This document shows positions 7,861 to 14,423 of a stretch of DNA of 21,555 bases, piece by piece. Location: the IMG/VR virus record IMGVR_UViG_3300027872_000029, positions 1 through 21,555 of that record; one strand, 5' to 3'. The translations under genes were made by a program, and so were the position numbers. The stretch's first letter is position 1; every line of letters begins with the position of its first letter. The DNA is from a virus. Below the pieces are notes generated by a model, which saw nothing but the letters and a program-made list of their open reading frames with translations, was not told the DNA's origin and searched no databases.

Positions 7861-8763
7861 GTTCGCGCCTGTCCATCCACGAGGATCGACAAACCAAATG
7901 AGGAATCTAGTGGTGGTCTTAAACTTACCAGCACCAGTATCAAAATCTTCCTCATCGCGGAAATCCGCTTTCCGGCGAAGTAGGAAGTGAGCATCGTTCA
8001 GCTCACTATCCACCAACATATAACTAGTATTGTTTGTCACAAAACGCTTAACAATCTGCCGAACTCCCGGCAAACGCTTTGCGGTCGCATTCAACTCATT
8101 ACCAGCAGTAAAAGGTTCTTTGTCAGAACCAAAAATCTGCATAGCTTTGCTGATCTGCGACGGATTATAAATAACCGTATCAGGATTACTTACAATCGGA
8201 TCTCCATTGTGATCTACAAGATTCTCATGCAGATTCAATAGAGCGTTAATTCCTGCCACAGAGAAACCAACTTCTGTAGTAGGACGATTTGCCCAGGTAT
8301 TTCCTGCTGGGTCATTAATTGCTGTGTGGGCTGTATTCAGCAAAGAAAGACCATCAATACCCAGGAATGTTGCTCCAGTAAACGCATCATCCAACAATGC
8401 GCCGGATCGGAATTCATATGTCATCTGGGTTGCATGGGCCAACCATTTCGCTCCCTGGTTAGCTTTTCCATACTGGTCATCTTCCACAGTTTTCCGTGTT
8501 ACGATGAATCCCAGACCGAATTCCTTATCTACACCCACCACCTTTGGTCCAAGAACAATATCTTCATAAGTAACTGGCTCACCATCACCAATTTCTAGAA
8601 GTCTGCGGAGTCCCGCAATAATTGTTGCTTCAACCTCAGGCGAATCCATGCTCCCTACTCGCAGATATTGAGTATATTGCGTTTCGTGCTCATTAAACTC
8701 GTCACGAAAATCTCGCCTCAAACCTGACCGAAAGAGCAGATTAAGTGCGCCTTGGGTTTCCAC
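7852..8763 (-). CDS. Major capsid protein
   Basis: A 303-residue protein starting with GTG at 8763, preceded by GAGAGGAG. It has the character of HK97-fold major capsid proteins of the Mu gpT-like group: a helical N-terminus (ALNLLFRSGLRRDFRDEFNE), an acidic E-loop/P-domain region (residues 45-85, GLGFIVTRKTVEDDQYG), the segment TFLGIDGLSLLNTAHTA around 128-144, and a C-terminal strand set (FKTTTRFLIWFVDPRGW). It is the best match to a coat protein in size and position, between a scaffold gene upstream and a decoration gene downstream. Codons here are slightly more GC-rich than in the flanking tail genes, as is common in highly expressed capsid genes. Confidence 0.82.
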   Translation of the reverse strand: METQGALNLLFRSGLRRDFRDEFNEHETQYTQYLRVGSMDSPEVEATIIAGLRRLLEIGDGEPVTYEDIVLGPKVVGVDKEFGLGFIVTRKTVEDDQYGKANQGAKWLAHATQMTYEFRSGALLDDAFTGATFLGIDGLSLLNTAHTAINDPAGNTWANRPTTEVGFSVAGINALLNLHENLVDHNGDPIVSNPDTVIYNPSQISKAMQIFGSDKEPFTAGNELNATAKRLPGVRQIVKRFVTNNTSYMLVDSELNDAHFLLRRKADFRDEEDFDTGAGKFKTTTRFLIWFVDPRGWTGANPA

Positions 8764-8782
8764 TTAGCTTCTCCTCTCTCTA

Positions 8783-9256
8783 TTAGCTCAAAGCCATATG
8801 AGCGGTTAGGAATTTGAAGAAAAAGATGTCTTGCAATAAATCAACATCTGTGACAACGACCCGAGTATTTACAACGTCTGTCGTATCAACTGCCCAGATT
8901 CCCGCAGTATCCAGAATTCCGTATTCTACACCAACATCTGTTGCCAGAGGAGCGCGATCTCCTGCGCCACTAAATGTAGTTACGTCATTCGCAATAGCTA
9001 CAGAAACTTGCTGGACTCTCCCAGTTGTTGCAATAACCTGAGAATCATGACCAACTTCAAAACCCGGCTTAGAAGCTACATCTTCCAATGCAACTCCAAC
9101 GATTGGCGTAGGATCTACTAAACCCGTAACCACTTCGCCAGTATCAAAGATTAGAACTGCACCTTTGATAAATGTTTCCAAGGTTTTGTAGTTCATCGAC
9201 AAAACACTCGGTGCGCCACCACCCGGAAAGCGAGCAGGAATGAAAATTCTAGACAT
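8783..9256 (-). CDS. Putative capsid decoration or head protein upstream of capsid gene
   Basis: A 157-residue beta-rich protein, ATG at 9256 with AAGGGG upstream. It contains a strand-turn pattern (FIKGAVLIFDTGEVVTGLVD, TPIVGVALEDV, DSQVIATTGRVQQVSVAIAN) similar in style to capsid-cement proteins with a GVAxE/GVAMD element, and an aromatic C-terminus (DIFFFKFLTAHM). It lies immediately before the major capsid gene, 19 bases apart, the usual position of a decoration protein such as those of lambda-type head modules. I cannot assign a family. Confidence 0.62.
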   Translation of the reverse strand: MSRIFIPARFPGGGAPSVLSMNYKTLETFIKGAVLIFDTGEVVTGLVDPTPIVGVALEDVASKPGFEVGHDSQVIATTGRVQQVSVAIANDVTTFSGAGDRAPLATDVGVEYGILDTAGIWAVDTTDVVNTRVVVTDVDLLQDIFFFKFLTAHMALS

Positions 9257-9271
9257 TTATTCATTCCCCTT

Positions 9272-9826
9272 TCAAGCTTGTTTAGTTGCTCCCAGGGCTG
9301 AACGGATTTCTTGCTCCCTTGCAGTAGTAATATCACTTTCTGCAATTACAGGAAGTCCAGATTTATCCGCTTGCCTCTGGAAGTCCTTCTCTTCTTTCTG
9401 CTTGTCCTTAACTGGATTTGCCCTCTGATACATCTCCGATCGAACGGCATCAATTATTTCCTTTACTTCGATAGGAGCTATCATGTAAATGACATCACCA
9501 ATCTTGGATACTCCCGAGCCGTCAGCATTAGAAGAACGATCTGTTGCATATTGTGTGTCCTTCTCAAATCCCAACAGCTGCATCCTGGAAATTTCTACAG
9601 GATCGTCAGCAACCCATTCTCCGTACAAGTGTTTTGGCAAATCTACCGTTGCACGATCAATGATGATGCCCCGTTCTAATACTCTAGCAATTATAGATTT
9701 TCTATCTGCATCAGACAAATCTTCTTTATTATCAGCTATTTCTCTAGCTCTTTCTACACCGATTGTAGCTGTTCCTTTTCCACTACTCATGTCAGGAACA
9801 TGGAGTACATCTCTTTCGTCAGACAT
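9272..9826 (-). CDS. Hypothetical head protein between scaffold and decoration genes
   Basis: A 184-residue protein. The frame is open upstream to 9898, but the ATG at 9826 is far better: it overlaps the scaffold stop (TAATG) and has GAGGAG six bases upstream. The first 30 residues are polar; a helical segment (VERAREIADNKEDLSDADRK then SIIARVLERGI) is followed by a beta part (DRATVDLPKHLYGEWVADD, IGDVIYMIAPIEV). The C-terminal third is a charged Gln/Lys-rich helix (KDKQKEEKDFQRQADK). No family is recognised; position suggests a capsid accessory protein. Confidence 0.7.
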   Translation of the reverse strand: MSDERDVLHVPDMSSGKGTATIGVERAREIADNKEDLSDADRKSIIARVLERGIIIDRATVDLPKHLYGEWVADDPVEISRMQLLGFEKDTQYATDRSSNADGSGVSKIGDVIYMIAPIEVKEIIDAVRSEMYQRANPVKDKQKEEKDFQRQADKSGLPVIAESDITTAREQEIRSALGATKQA

Positions 9827-10671
9827 TATTTCTTCTCCTCTAAGCCAATTTGTGACCCAACAACATCCTTGGAATCCATTTCCATCCAATGCCACCAATC
9901 ATCTACTGACATTTTTTGCTCTCTGCGAATTCTATCTTCATTCTCTGTGAGAGCCCTTCTCTTAGGCTGGTCACTAGTTGGCCGTCTCATGGGAGGAGAA
10001 CTAGGCGCCAAATATGGGGGAATTTGCCTGTTATCCACTGGTGGATCTCCTGCTGGAGGTGTATTGTTAGCATCTGCAATAGGATCTGGCATTTGTACAG
10101 TTCCTACAGCAATTTGTCCTGCTGAATGTGTAAGTACTGATTCTACAAATACTTCACTGATTGCAACACCATTCTGCTGTGATTGATTAATTACCTGATC
10201 TATCATTTGCTCAAATCCTGGCCTCTGGAAATACGGAGCAAACCTAGGATCTGCTTTGTACTTTGTTTTCAGACTATTGTACTTTGTATTACCCTGAAAG
10301 TCATCTTTAAATTCATTGAGAGGCTTTACAGTTTCTTCCATCACCTCTCTAATTACTTTCTTAGGGTCCCGATAAAATTCTTTTGCTGCTTCTTCAGGTG
10401 TTTGTACAGGTGGAGCGTCTTTTTCCTTAACTAACTTACCTACAACCTGAGTCAACTGTGCTAGCTGTGCATCTGTGTCTATTTGTCTTTGTCGATATGC
10501 TGCTTCTTTTCTCCGATACTCCTCGATTTGTAATTGTTCCGCCGTTTTAATAGGCGGGTCCTCTGGCGGGTCTGTCAAGGTCGGAGATATAGTTTTCTCC
10601 CCTTGTGGCAAAGAACTGCCCCTCTCCTCGAACGGTTCCTTCTTCGGCTCTGTCATTTGTGGGACTTCCAT
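9826..10671 (-). CDS. Scaffolding protein (putative)
   Basis: A 281-residue, highly charged, helix-rich protein between portal and capsid genes. Residues 1-40 are Pro/Glu-rich. Residues 45-85 form a predicted coiled coil (EQLQIEEYRRKEAAYRQRQ then QLAQLTQVVGKLVKEKD), followed by KEFYRDPKKVIREVMEETVK, a Pro-rich linker (around 195-232) and a C-terminal basic-amphipathic helix (TENEDRIRREQKMSVDDWWHWMEM trimmed) like those that bind coat protein. Composition and position match scaffolding proteins. An in-frame alternative ATG lies at 10656; the first ATG at 10671 is chosen because AAGGAAG precedes it, though with long spacing. The 5' end overlaps the previous small gene by 125 bases. Confidence 0.75.
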   Translation of the reverse strand: MEVPQMTEPKKEPFEERGSSLPQGEKTISPTLTDPPEDPPIKTAEQLQIEEYRRKEAAYRQRQIDTDAQLAQLTQVVGKLVKEKDAPPVQTPEEAAKEFYRDPKKVIREVMEETVKPLNEFKDDFQGNTKYNSLKTKYKADPRFAPYFQRPGFEQMIDQVINQSQQNGVAISEVFVESVLTHSAGQIAVGTVQMPDPIADANNTPPAGDPPVDNRQIPPYLAPSSPPMRRPTSDQPKRRALTENEDRIRREQKMSVDDWWHWMEMDSKDVVGSQIGLEEKK

Positions 10672-10948
10672 TTTCTGTCTCTTCCTTTTTCTGAGATTGG
10701 TAATTTAAAGATCTCATGATCTCTACTAAACGATTAAGTGATTCAAATTCTCCTACCTTCTGTCTATAATCTCCAAAATCCTTACCTGTTCTCAAACGCT
10801 TCTCGGCCTGTTCCGTTAGCCGGTGCAATAAGTTGCTGAATGGCTGCCAATCCCTTTGCGTTACCAATATCTTGAGGTCCGATATTTCCGCTTCCGTTAG
10901 GAAGGCCGTTAGGTCCAGCCTCTGGCGATTGTCCGCTTGCAATTCCAA
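10547..10948 (-). CDS. Small head protein overlapping both portal and scaffold genes
   Basis: A 133-residue protein starting with TTG at 10948, inside the portal gene, five bases after a very strong GGAGGA. Residues 15-80 read as a true helical protein (LTEAEISDLKILVTQRDW, LLHRLTEQAEKRLRTG, FESLNRLVEIMRSL), of the pattern of small phage head proteins with W...LL..L and a Q/K..G..L.LL helix. The C-terminal 40 residues are low-complexity and polar. The first 167 bases lie in the portal C-terminal coding region in another frame, and the last 125 lie under the scaffold start, so only about 110 bases are private to this gene. A shorter form starting at the ATG at 10717 is possible, but would lose the conserved-looking helices. 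Confidence 0.72.
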   Translation of the reverse strand: MELQADNRQRLDLTAFLTEAEISDLKILVTQRDWQPFSNLLHRLTEQAEKRLRTGKDFGDYRQKVGEFESLNRLVEIMRSLNYQSQKKEETENGSPTNDRAEEGTVRGEGQFFATRGENYISDLDRPARGPAY

Positions 10949-12704
10949 GGAGTTCCTCCACTTCTGGTACTAAAATCTTATTAATGCTACGAACATCAAA
11001 TGATTCCAGTACCTGTTTCATTGTCTCAGTGGCCGCAACTAAACCCTTAGAAAGAATTAGCTGAACTAAATCTGGCCTCTGCGATTGTGTAGCCAGTTGA
11101 ATCATAGCAACATAGTATTGGTTAACTAATGCACCAATCTGTTGCCAGTTATTTCTATCTAATAACCTATTAGCTTGTTGTTGTGCTGCTTTTACTTCAA
11201 AGATGATACCAGATTTTAAAGTCTGAATATCAAGGGCCATCAATCTTGCAACTTCCTGTCCACCTTCAGCACTAGCAAAGTAATCTGGATGTCTTGGTCC
11301 GAATTGTTTTATATTACAGATAACATCCATAGTAAGATCACCGATCCACTCGCGAATGTTATCCATCGAATAATCGAATTTCTTATTCCCTTCTTGAATA
11401 CGAGCCAAATCGCCAGTAGCAGTCCCAGGAGTACCAACTTGTGGCATACCAAGGATAACCTCATTAACGCCGGTTCTTTGTTGGGAATATAGAACGGCTG
11501 CCTGCTCATTCGAGAAAGACGATGCGTATATTTCTCCAAGTTGGATTGTCTCCACATGGGACATATCATCTAGGAACCAAATCTTACCAGGGAATACTGG
11601 CTCTTTTGGTCCATAACCTGATAACCTGTTAATTTTAAACATTCTCATATTAGCAATGGTTGCGTTGTCCAACCGCTGCCTATGGATTGTCGTTACTTCC
11701 CGTTGAAATTGGGAATTTTGTTTACTAATCCCTATCCCTCTCCATCTATGTTCTACAGGTATGTATTGAACAATACGATAAGGACGCCTTAAATCGTCAT
11801 TCCAGTTATACCTAGCTGCCATAAGTGAACGAGAATCATGGTGGTACCAAACAACTATTTCTTCTAACTGGTCATCCCCATCAACATCAAAAGACAACCA
11901 TATTAAGTAGTAGTCAATAAGCTCTGGAAATATGTTTCCAGTCTTTTCAAGATCCTCTTGCGCAGCAGTAAACTTTCTTTCCTCATTTGTTCCTGTTCTG
12001 CTAACAGCAAAGAAGTGTGACTTGAGAGATATAAATGTGCCATCGTAAAACAATCCATTTTGCTCCTTATTCTTAACGCCAAATGCTGTATCACTCATTG
12101 TCTCACCAGCCCAAGGTGCTGTCTGTGGATCTTGAGCATAGTTTGGCATTATGAAATTAGCATAGGCAACTGAATCAAGGGTTGCACTATCTCTAATAAT
12201 TACTGGTATTTCTTCCTTCTCCTCTGTAGCTGGATTGAAACGTACTAGCTTCTTAGTTACTTTTGCATAGTCTGATTTACCAACGCCCGTACCAAACTTG
12301 ATAGTCTCAAAGACAGAAGAATTCATCATCCTTCGTGCCTTCATATTTACTCGTAATTCATAATCTAAATAGTTCTCTAATGGATGTTCCGCAGCTGCAA
12401 ATTCAGGGTTCCTAATCTCTACAGATACTACAGGTTTAGAAGCCCAAAGCATTGTCATTGATCTAGCTTGAACAGCTTCTGCTGCAATTGCATTTAGAGG
12501 TATAACTAAGTTAGCAGCCCCTTGAAATGGAAACTTCCTTCGTTCCATAGAAGGTTCCGCCCAGTAGTCTTTTTGCTGGTCTAATAGATCTTGAATAAAC
12601 GTCTGTCTATCAGCCATATGTCTTGTGACTTCATCATTCAGAAAAGTCAATAGACTTTGTTCTGTATCTTCATCTAGGTTTAGCAGTGGAGGATATTGAC
12701 CCAT
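10782..12704 (-). CDS. Portal protein (head-tail connector)
   Basis: A 640-residue protein, ATG at 12704 with GGGGA upstream and TAATG coupling to the holin-like gene. It has the layout of podovirus-type portals: an N-terminal helical region (FLNDEVTRHMADRQTFIQDL) with FPFQGAANLVIPLN at about 59-72, the long stem/wing part with WLSFDVDGDDQLEEIVVWY around 267-285, RIVQYIPVEHRWRGIGISK near 308-326, then the helix after GTPGTATGDLARIQEGNKKF (about 424-443). A Gly/Asn/Pro-rich tail follows at the C-terminus. The dodecameric portal forms the DNA-entry vertex and docks TerL. The tail-coding region also encodes the start of the next gene in another frame. Confident from size, motifs and context. Confidence 0.87.
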   Translation of the reverse strand: MGQYPPLLNLDEDTEQSLLTFLNDEVTRHMADRQTFIQDLLDQQKDYWAEPSMERRKFPFQGAANLVIPLNAIAAEAVQARSMTMLWASKPVVSVEIRNPEFAAAEHPLENYLDYELRVNMKARRMMNSSVFETIKFGTGVGKSDYAKVTKKLVRFNPATEEKEEIPVIIRDSATLDSVAYANFIMPNYAQDPQTAPWAGETMSDTAFGVKNKEQNGLFYDGTFISLKSHFFAVSRTGTNEERKFTAAQEDLEKTGNIFPELIDYYLIWLSFDVDGDDQLEEIVVWYHHDSRSLMAARYNWNDDLRRPYRIVQYIPVEHRWRGIGISKQNSQFQREVTTIHRQRLDNATIANMRMFKINRLSGYGPKEPVFPGKIWFLDDMSHVETIQLGEIYASSFSNEQAAVLYSQQRTGVNEVILGMPQVGTPGTATGDLARIQEGNKKFDYSMDNIREWIGDLTMDVICNIKQFGPRHPDYFASAEGGQEVARLMALDIQTLKSGIIFEVKAAQQQANRLLDRNNWQQIGALVNQYYVAMIQLATQSQRPDLVQLILSKGLVAATETMKQVLESFDVRSINKILVPEVEELLGIASGQSPEAGPNGLPNGSGNIGPQDIGNAKGLAAIQQLIAPANGTGREAFENR

Positions 12705-13174
12705 TAGTTATTGTTCCCCGTTATAGCAGAAACGATCTTTTTCTTAGATCCCATTTTCTCTGCTGATCTTCCAATACTCCATGTAATCACAATCCCACTC
12801 CAGCCAGTCCAGAAGATTGGGGGAACTTCAATTTTTGGAACCTCAATCTGTGCGAATGCTGCAATCCAAGGTAGAACTATATGGTTTAGAAAAACAATAC
12901 CAAGACCTGCATAAACAACTGTGGGTCGAGCACGCTTAGTGTAATTATCTCCCTGATTTAATTCTGCAACCAACACTCTTTCCTTTGCTGCCATCTCCGC
13001 TCGGAGAGTTTCTTCTATTTCAGAGTCTCGTCGCTGAGTCATTGTAAGAATCTGCAACTCAAACTCTTTATCTTTTTCTGGATCACCAGTAAGCTTCTTA
13101 GCAACACCTATAATCTCTTTAGCAAAACCAAGAGGTGAACTAACAGCATTTATTATCTTAGAAAAAATACCCAT
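12704..13174 (-). CDS. Holin-like membrane protein (two membrane helices)
   Basis: A 156-residue protein with the layout of the 3TM-type/GTA holin family: an N-terminal amphipathic helix (GIFSKIINAVSSPLGFAKEI), a long charged helix (DKEFELQILTMTQRR..EAEL, about 35-75), then RARPTVVYAG leading into a membrane segment at about 84-108 and a second at about 118-136 (PPIFWTGWSGIVITWSIG), ending in a basic tail (GSKKK). The ATG at 13174 has AGGAG 11 bases upstream and overlaps the previous stop. Holins permeabilise the inner membrane to trigger lysis. The role is inferred from architecture; an internal pore or phage assembly membrane protein cannot be excluded. Confidence 0.72.
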   Translation of the reverse strand: MGIFSKIINAVSSPLGFAKEIIGVAKKLTGDPEKDKEFELQILTMTQRRDSEIEETLRAEMAAKERVLVAELNQGDNYTKRARPTVVYAGLGIVFLNHIVLPWIAAFAQIEVPKIEVPPIFWTGWSGIVITWSIGRSAEKMGSKKKIVSAITGNNN

Positions 13175-13647
13175 TATGCTGCTACTCCTAGAGGATCATC
13201 GTGATCTATAATGGTGATATAAGTTGGTCCACTCTTTATTGCAGCAACCATCTTAGGATAGATAAAAGTGTAAGCATCGACAGAATTGGTAAGCCTATCA
13301 ATAATAGCGCCATTCCCGACAACAATACAACCTTCCGTATCATCATCATCATTTCCCACATGGATATACACCCATTTAAAGTCTGGTACTTCTCTTAACC
13401 AGATCATTCCAACGTGCATACCAGGGAATTTCTTTGCATATCTTACCGTTAAACCACCCTCAGTCCTTAATTCTAGCTTATATCGGCCGAATTTGATGCG
13501 TGTTTCCTTCTTTATCTTCTCTTTTCGGAACTCATCTTCAAGGCTAAAACAGAGGAAATTAGGCCTTTTTAGGGCTCCTGGGAACTCAGAAAGAGCCCCA
13601 ATCGTGTAATCTCCTCTACTTTTGAACCTTAGAAGTTGATATTCCAC
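13174..13647 (-). CDS. DUF5675-like protein, possible lysis enzyme
   Basis: A 157-residue protein starting with GTG at 13647 directly after the previous stop. It shows the DUF5675 pattern: SLEDEFR at 35-41, then a lysine-rich turn and FGRYKLELR, WLREVPDFKWVYIHVGND at 83-100, and DTEGCIVVG at 103-111. The IHxGN...GCI arrangement recalls the His/Cys active-site arrangement of YkuD-type L,D-transpeptidases, so a peptidoglycan role is possible but not proven. It precedes the holin-like gene and is coupled to it by TAATG, so the pair may form the lysis cassette. No classical lysozyme, amidase or SAR-endolysin is present in the window. Confidence 0.75.
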   Translation of the reverse strand: MEYQLLRFKSRGDYTIGALSEFPGALKRPNFLCFSLEDEFRKEKIKKETRIKFGRYKLELRTEGGLTVRYAKKFPGMHVGMIWLREVPDFKWVYIHVGNDDDDTEGCIVVGNGAIIDRLTNSVDAYTFIYPKMVAAIKSGPTYITIIDHDDPLGVAA

Positions 13648-13845
13648 CTACGGATTCTCCAAATCAAAGATTCTTTGCTCAAAATCTGCATTAGTTGCTA
13701 TCTGAGCATCCAAAATAGCCCGTAAATCCTTTACAGCTTCTATCAGAATGGTTGCATCAGGCAGACTAATAGGGATATCTCGCTGAGTTTCCTCTATTAT
13801 CTGGTCTAAATGCGTAGGTAGCCTTGGTAATTTCGGCTCAGCCAC
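13648..13845 (-). CDS. Small helical hypothetical protein
   Basis: A 65-residue protein starting with GTG at 13845, overlapping the end of the previous gene by 8 bases; its stop abuts the next GTG. It is mostly a helix: DQIIEETQRDIPISL, then LIEAVKDLRAILDAQIATNA and FEQRIFDLENP, with heptad-like hydrophobic spacing, so it may be a short coiled coil. The ribosome-binding site is weak, and translation likely relies on coupling. Its neighbour pair is the putative lysis cassette, which leaves a spanin-like or lysis-accessory role open, but there is no signal peptide or lipobox. Confidence 0.6.
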   Translation of the reverse strand: MAEPKLPRLPTHLDQIIEETQRDIPISLPDATILIEAVKDLRAILDAQIATNADFEQRIFDLENP

Positions 13846-14014
13846 TAAGATTTAGCTTTCTGTGTGGCCCAGGAGCAGGAGTTGTCATCATCATATCTGC
13901 TCTTAGGGACATTGATTCTGCTTGATTGCCTTTTTCCTCAGCAGCACGAATCTTTGTCATCCATTGTTCTTTCGTAAGCACATTTAATAGTGCTTTTCCA
14001 GTCAAACCAGGCAT
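13838..14014 (-). CDS. Small hypothetical protein
   Basis: A 58-residue protein. The ATG at 14014 overlaps the previous stop (TAATG), with GGGAG about 12 bases upstream. It has an N-terminal helix (LTGKALLNVLTKEQWMTKIR), Ala/Glu/Gln-rich middle, a Met triplet and a Pro-rich basic tail (APGPHRKLNLSG). Supported by exact fit between neighbours, both overlaps being of the kind used throughout the operon. No family recognised. Confidence 0.6.
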   Translation of the reverse strand: MPGLTGKALLNVLTKEQWMTKIRAAEEKGNQAESMSLRADMMMTTPAPGPHRKLNLSG

Positions 14015-14268
14015 TATGGTCTAGTCTCCCGTCCAAGTTTCCTGTTTCTCTTAACTCTAGAGGACTTCATGAAGCGTTTCGTCATACTATCTGTATTCTC
14101 AGGACTCCTGCCCGTAGAAACTACTCTACCTGGCTTTGAAGCCCCAATCAAAGGATCAAAAACAGAACCACCTTTACCTACACGCCTTCTTTTACTTCCT
14201 GTGCTTGGAGCATCAACGGAAGATAACTTAGAAGAAGGACCTCTGAAAGCATCTATTAAAGTTGCCAT
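14014..14268 (-). CDS. Small basic hypothetical protein
   Basis: An 84-residue protein, rich in Arg, Lys, Ser and Gly and likely disordered: GSKRRRVGKGGS near 24-35 and a C-terminal basic run (TKRFMKSSRVKRNRKLGRE). The ATG at 14268 has AGAGG seven bases upstream, and the previous gene ends right before it. It is one of several very basic small proteins around the terminase genes. DNA binding is inferred from charge only. Confidence 0.62.
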   Translation of the reverse strand: MATLIDAFRGPSSKLSSVDAPSTGSKRRRVGKGGSVFDPLIGASKPGRVVSTGRSPENTDSMTKRFMKSSRVKRNRKLGRETRP

Positions 14269-14415
14269 CTACTTGCCTCTAACGGATTGGTTTATAGCTT
14301 GTGCGACTGCTTGATCTTGTGATTTGCCCTCTTTTTTGATTTTCCGTATTTTTCTCGCTACTGTTTTTCTTAATCGCTTTGGAACTTTTTTTTTAGTCCG
14401 TTTCTTCGTGGCCAT
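14269..14415 (-). CDS. Very basic 48-residue protein
   Basis: A 48-residue protein: 19 residues are Lys or Arg and only two are acidic (Glu29, Asp34). It begins ATKKRTKKKVPKRLRKTVAR and ends with a short helix, EGKSQDQAVAQAINQSV, a pattern seen in small phage proteins with a KxGKSxxQAxAxA motif. The ATG at 14415 has AGGTG nine bases upstream and follows the TerL stop closely; the stop abuts the next start. Likely a nucleic-acid-binding accessory of packaging or of the virion, by inference from charge and position. Confidence 0.65.
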   Translation of the reverse strand: MATKKRTKKKVPKRLRKTVARKIRKIKKEGKSQDQAVAQAINQSVRGK

Positions 14416-14423
14416 GATATCAC

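Noticed and set aside
9826-9898. Longer start of the 184-residue head protein
   Set aside because: The extra N-terminus lies wholly inside the scaffold gene and lacks a ribosome-binding site, while the ATG at 9826 has GAGGAG and TAATG coupling.
9489-9950. Long plus-strand open frame opposite the scaffold and head genes
   Set aside because: It is the reverse complement of well-supported minus-strand genes, with no ribosome site and unlikely composition; the same applies to the other antisense frames in 1-19600.
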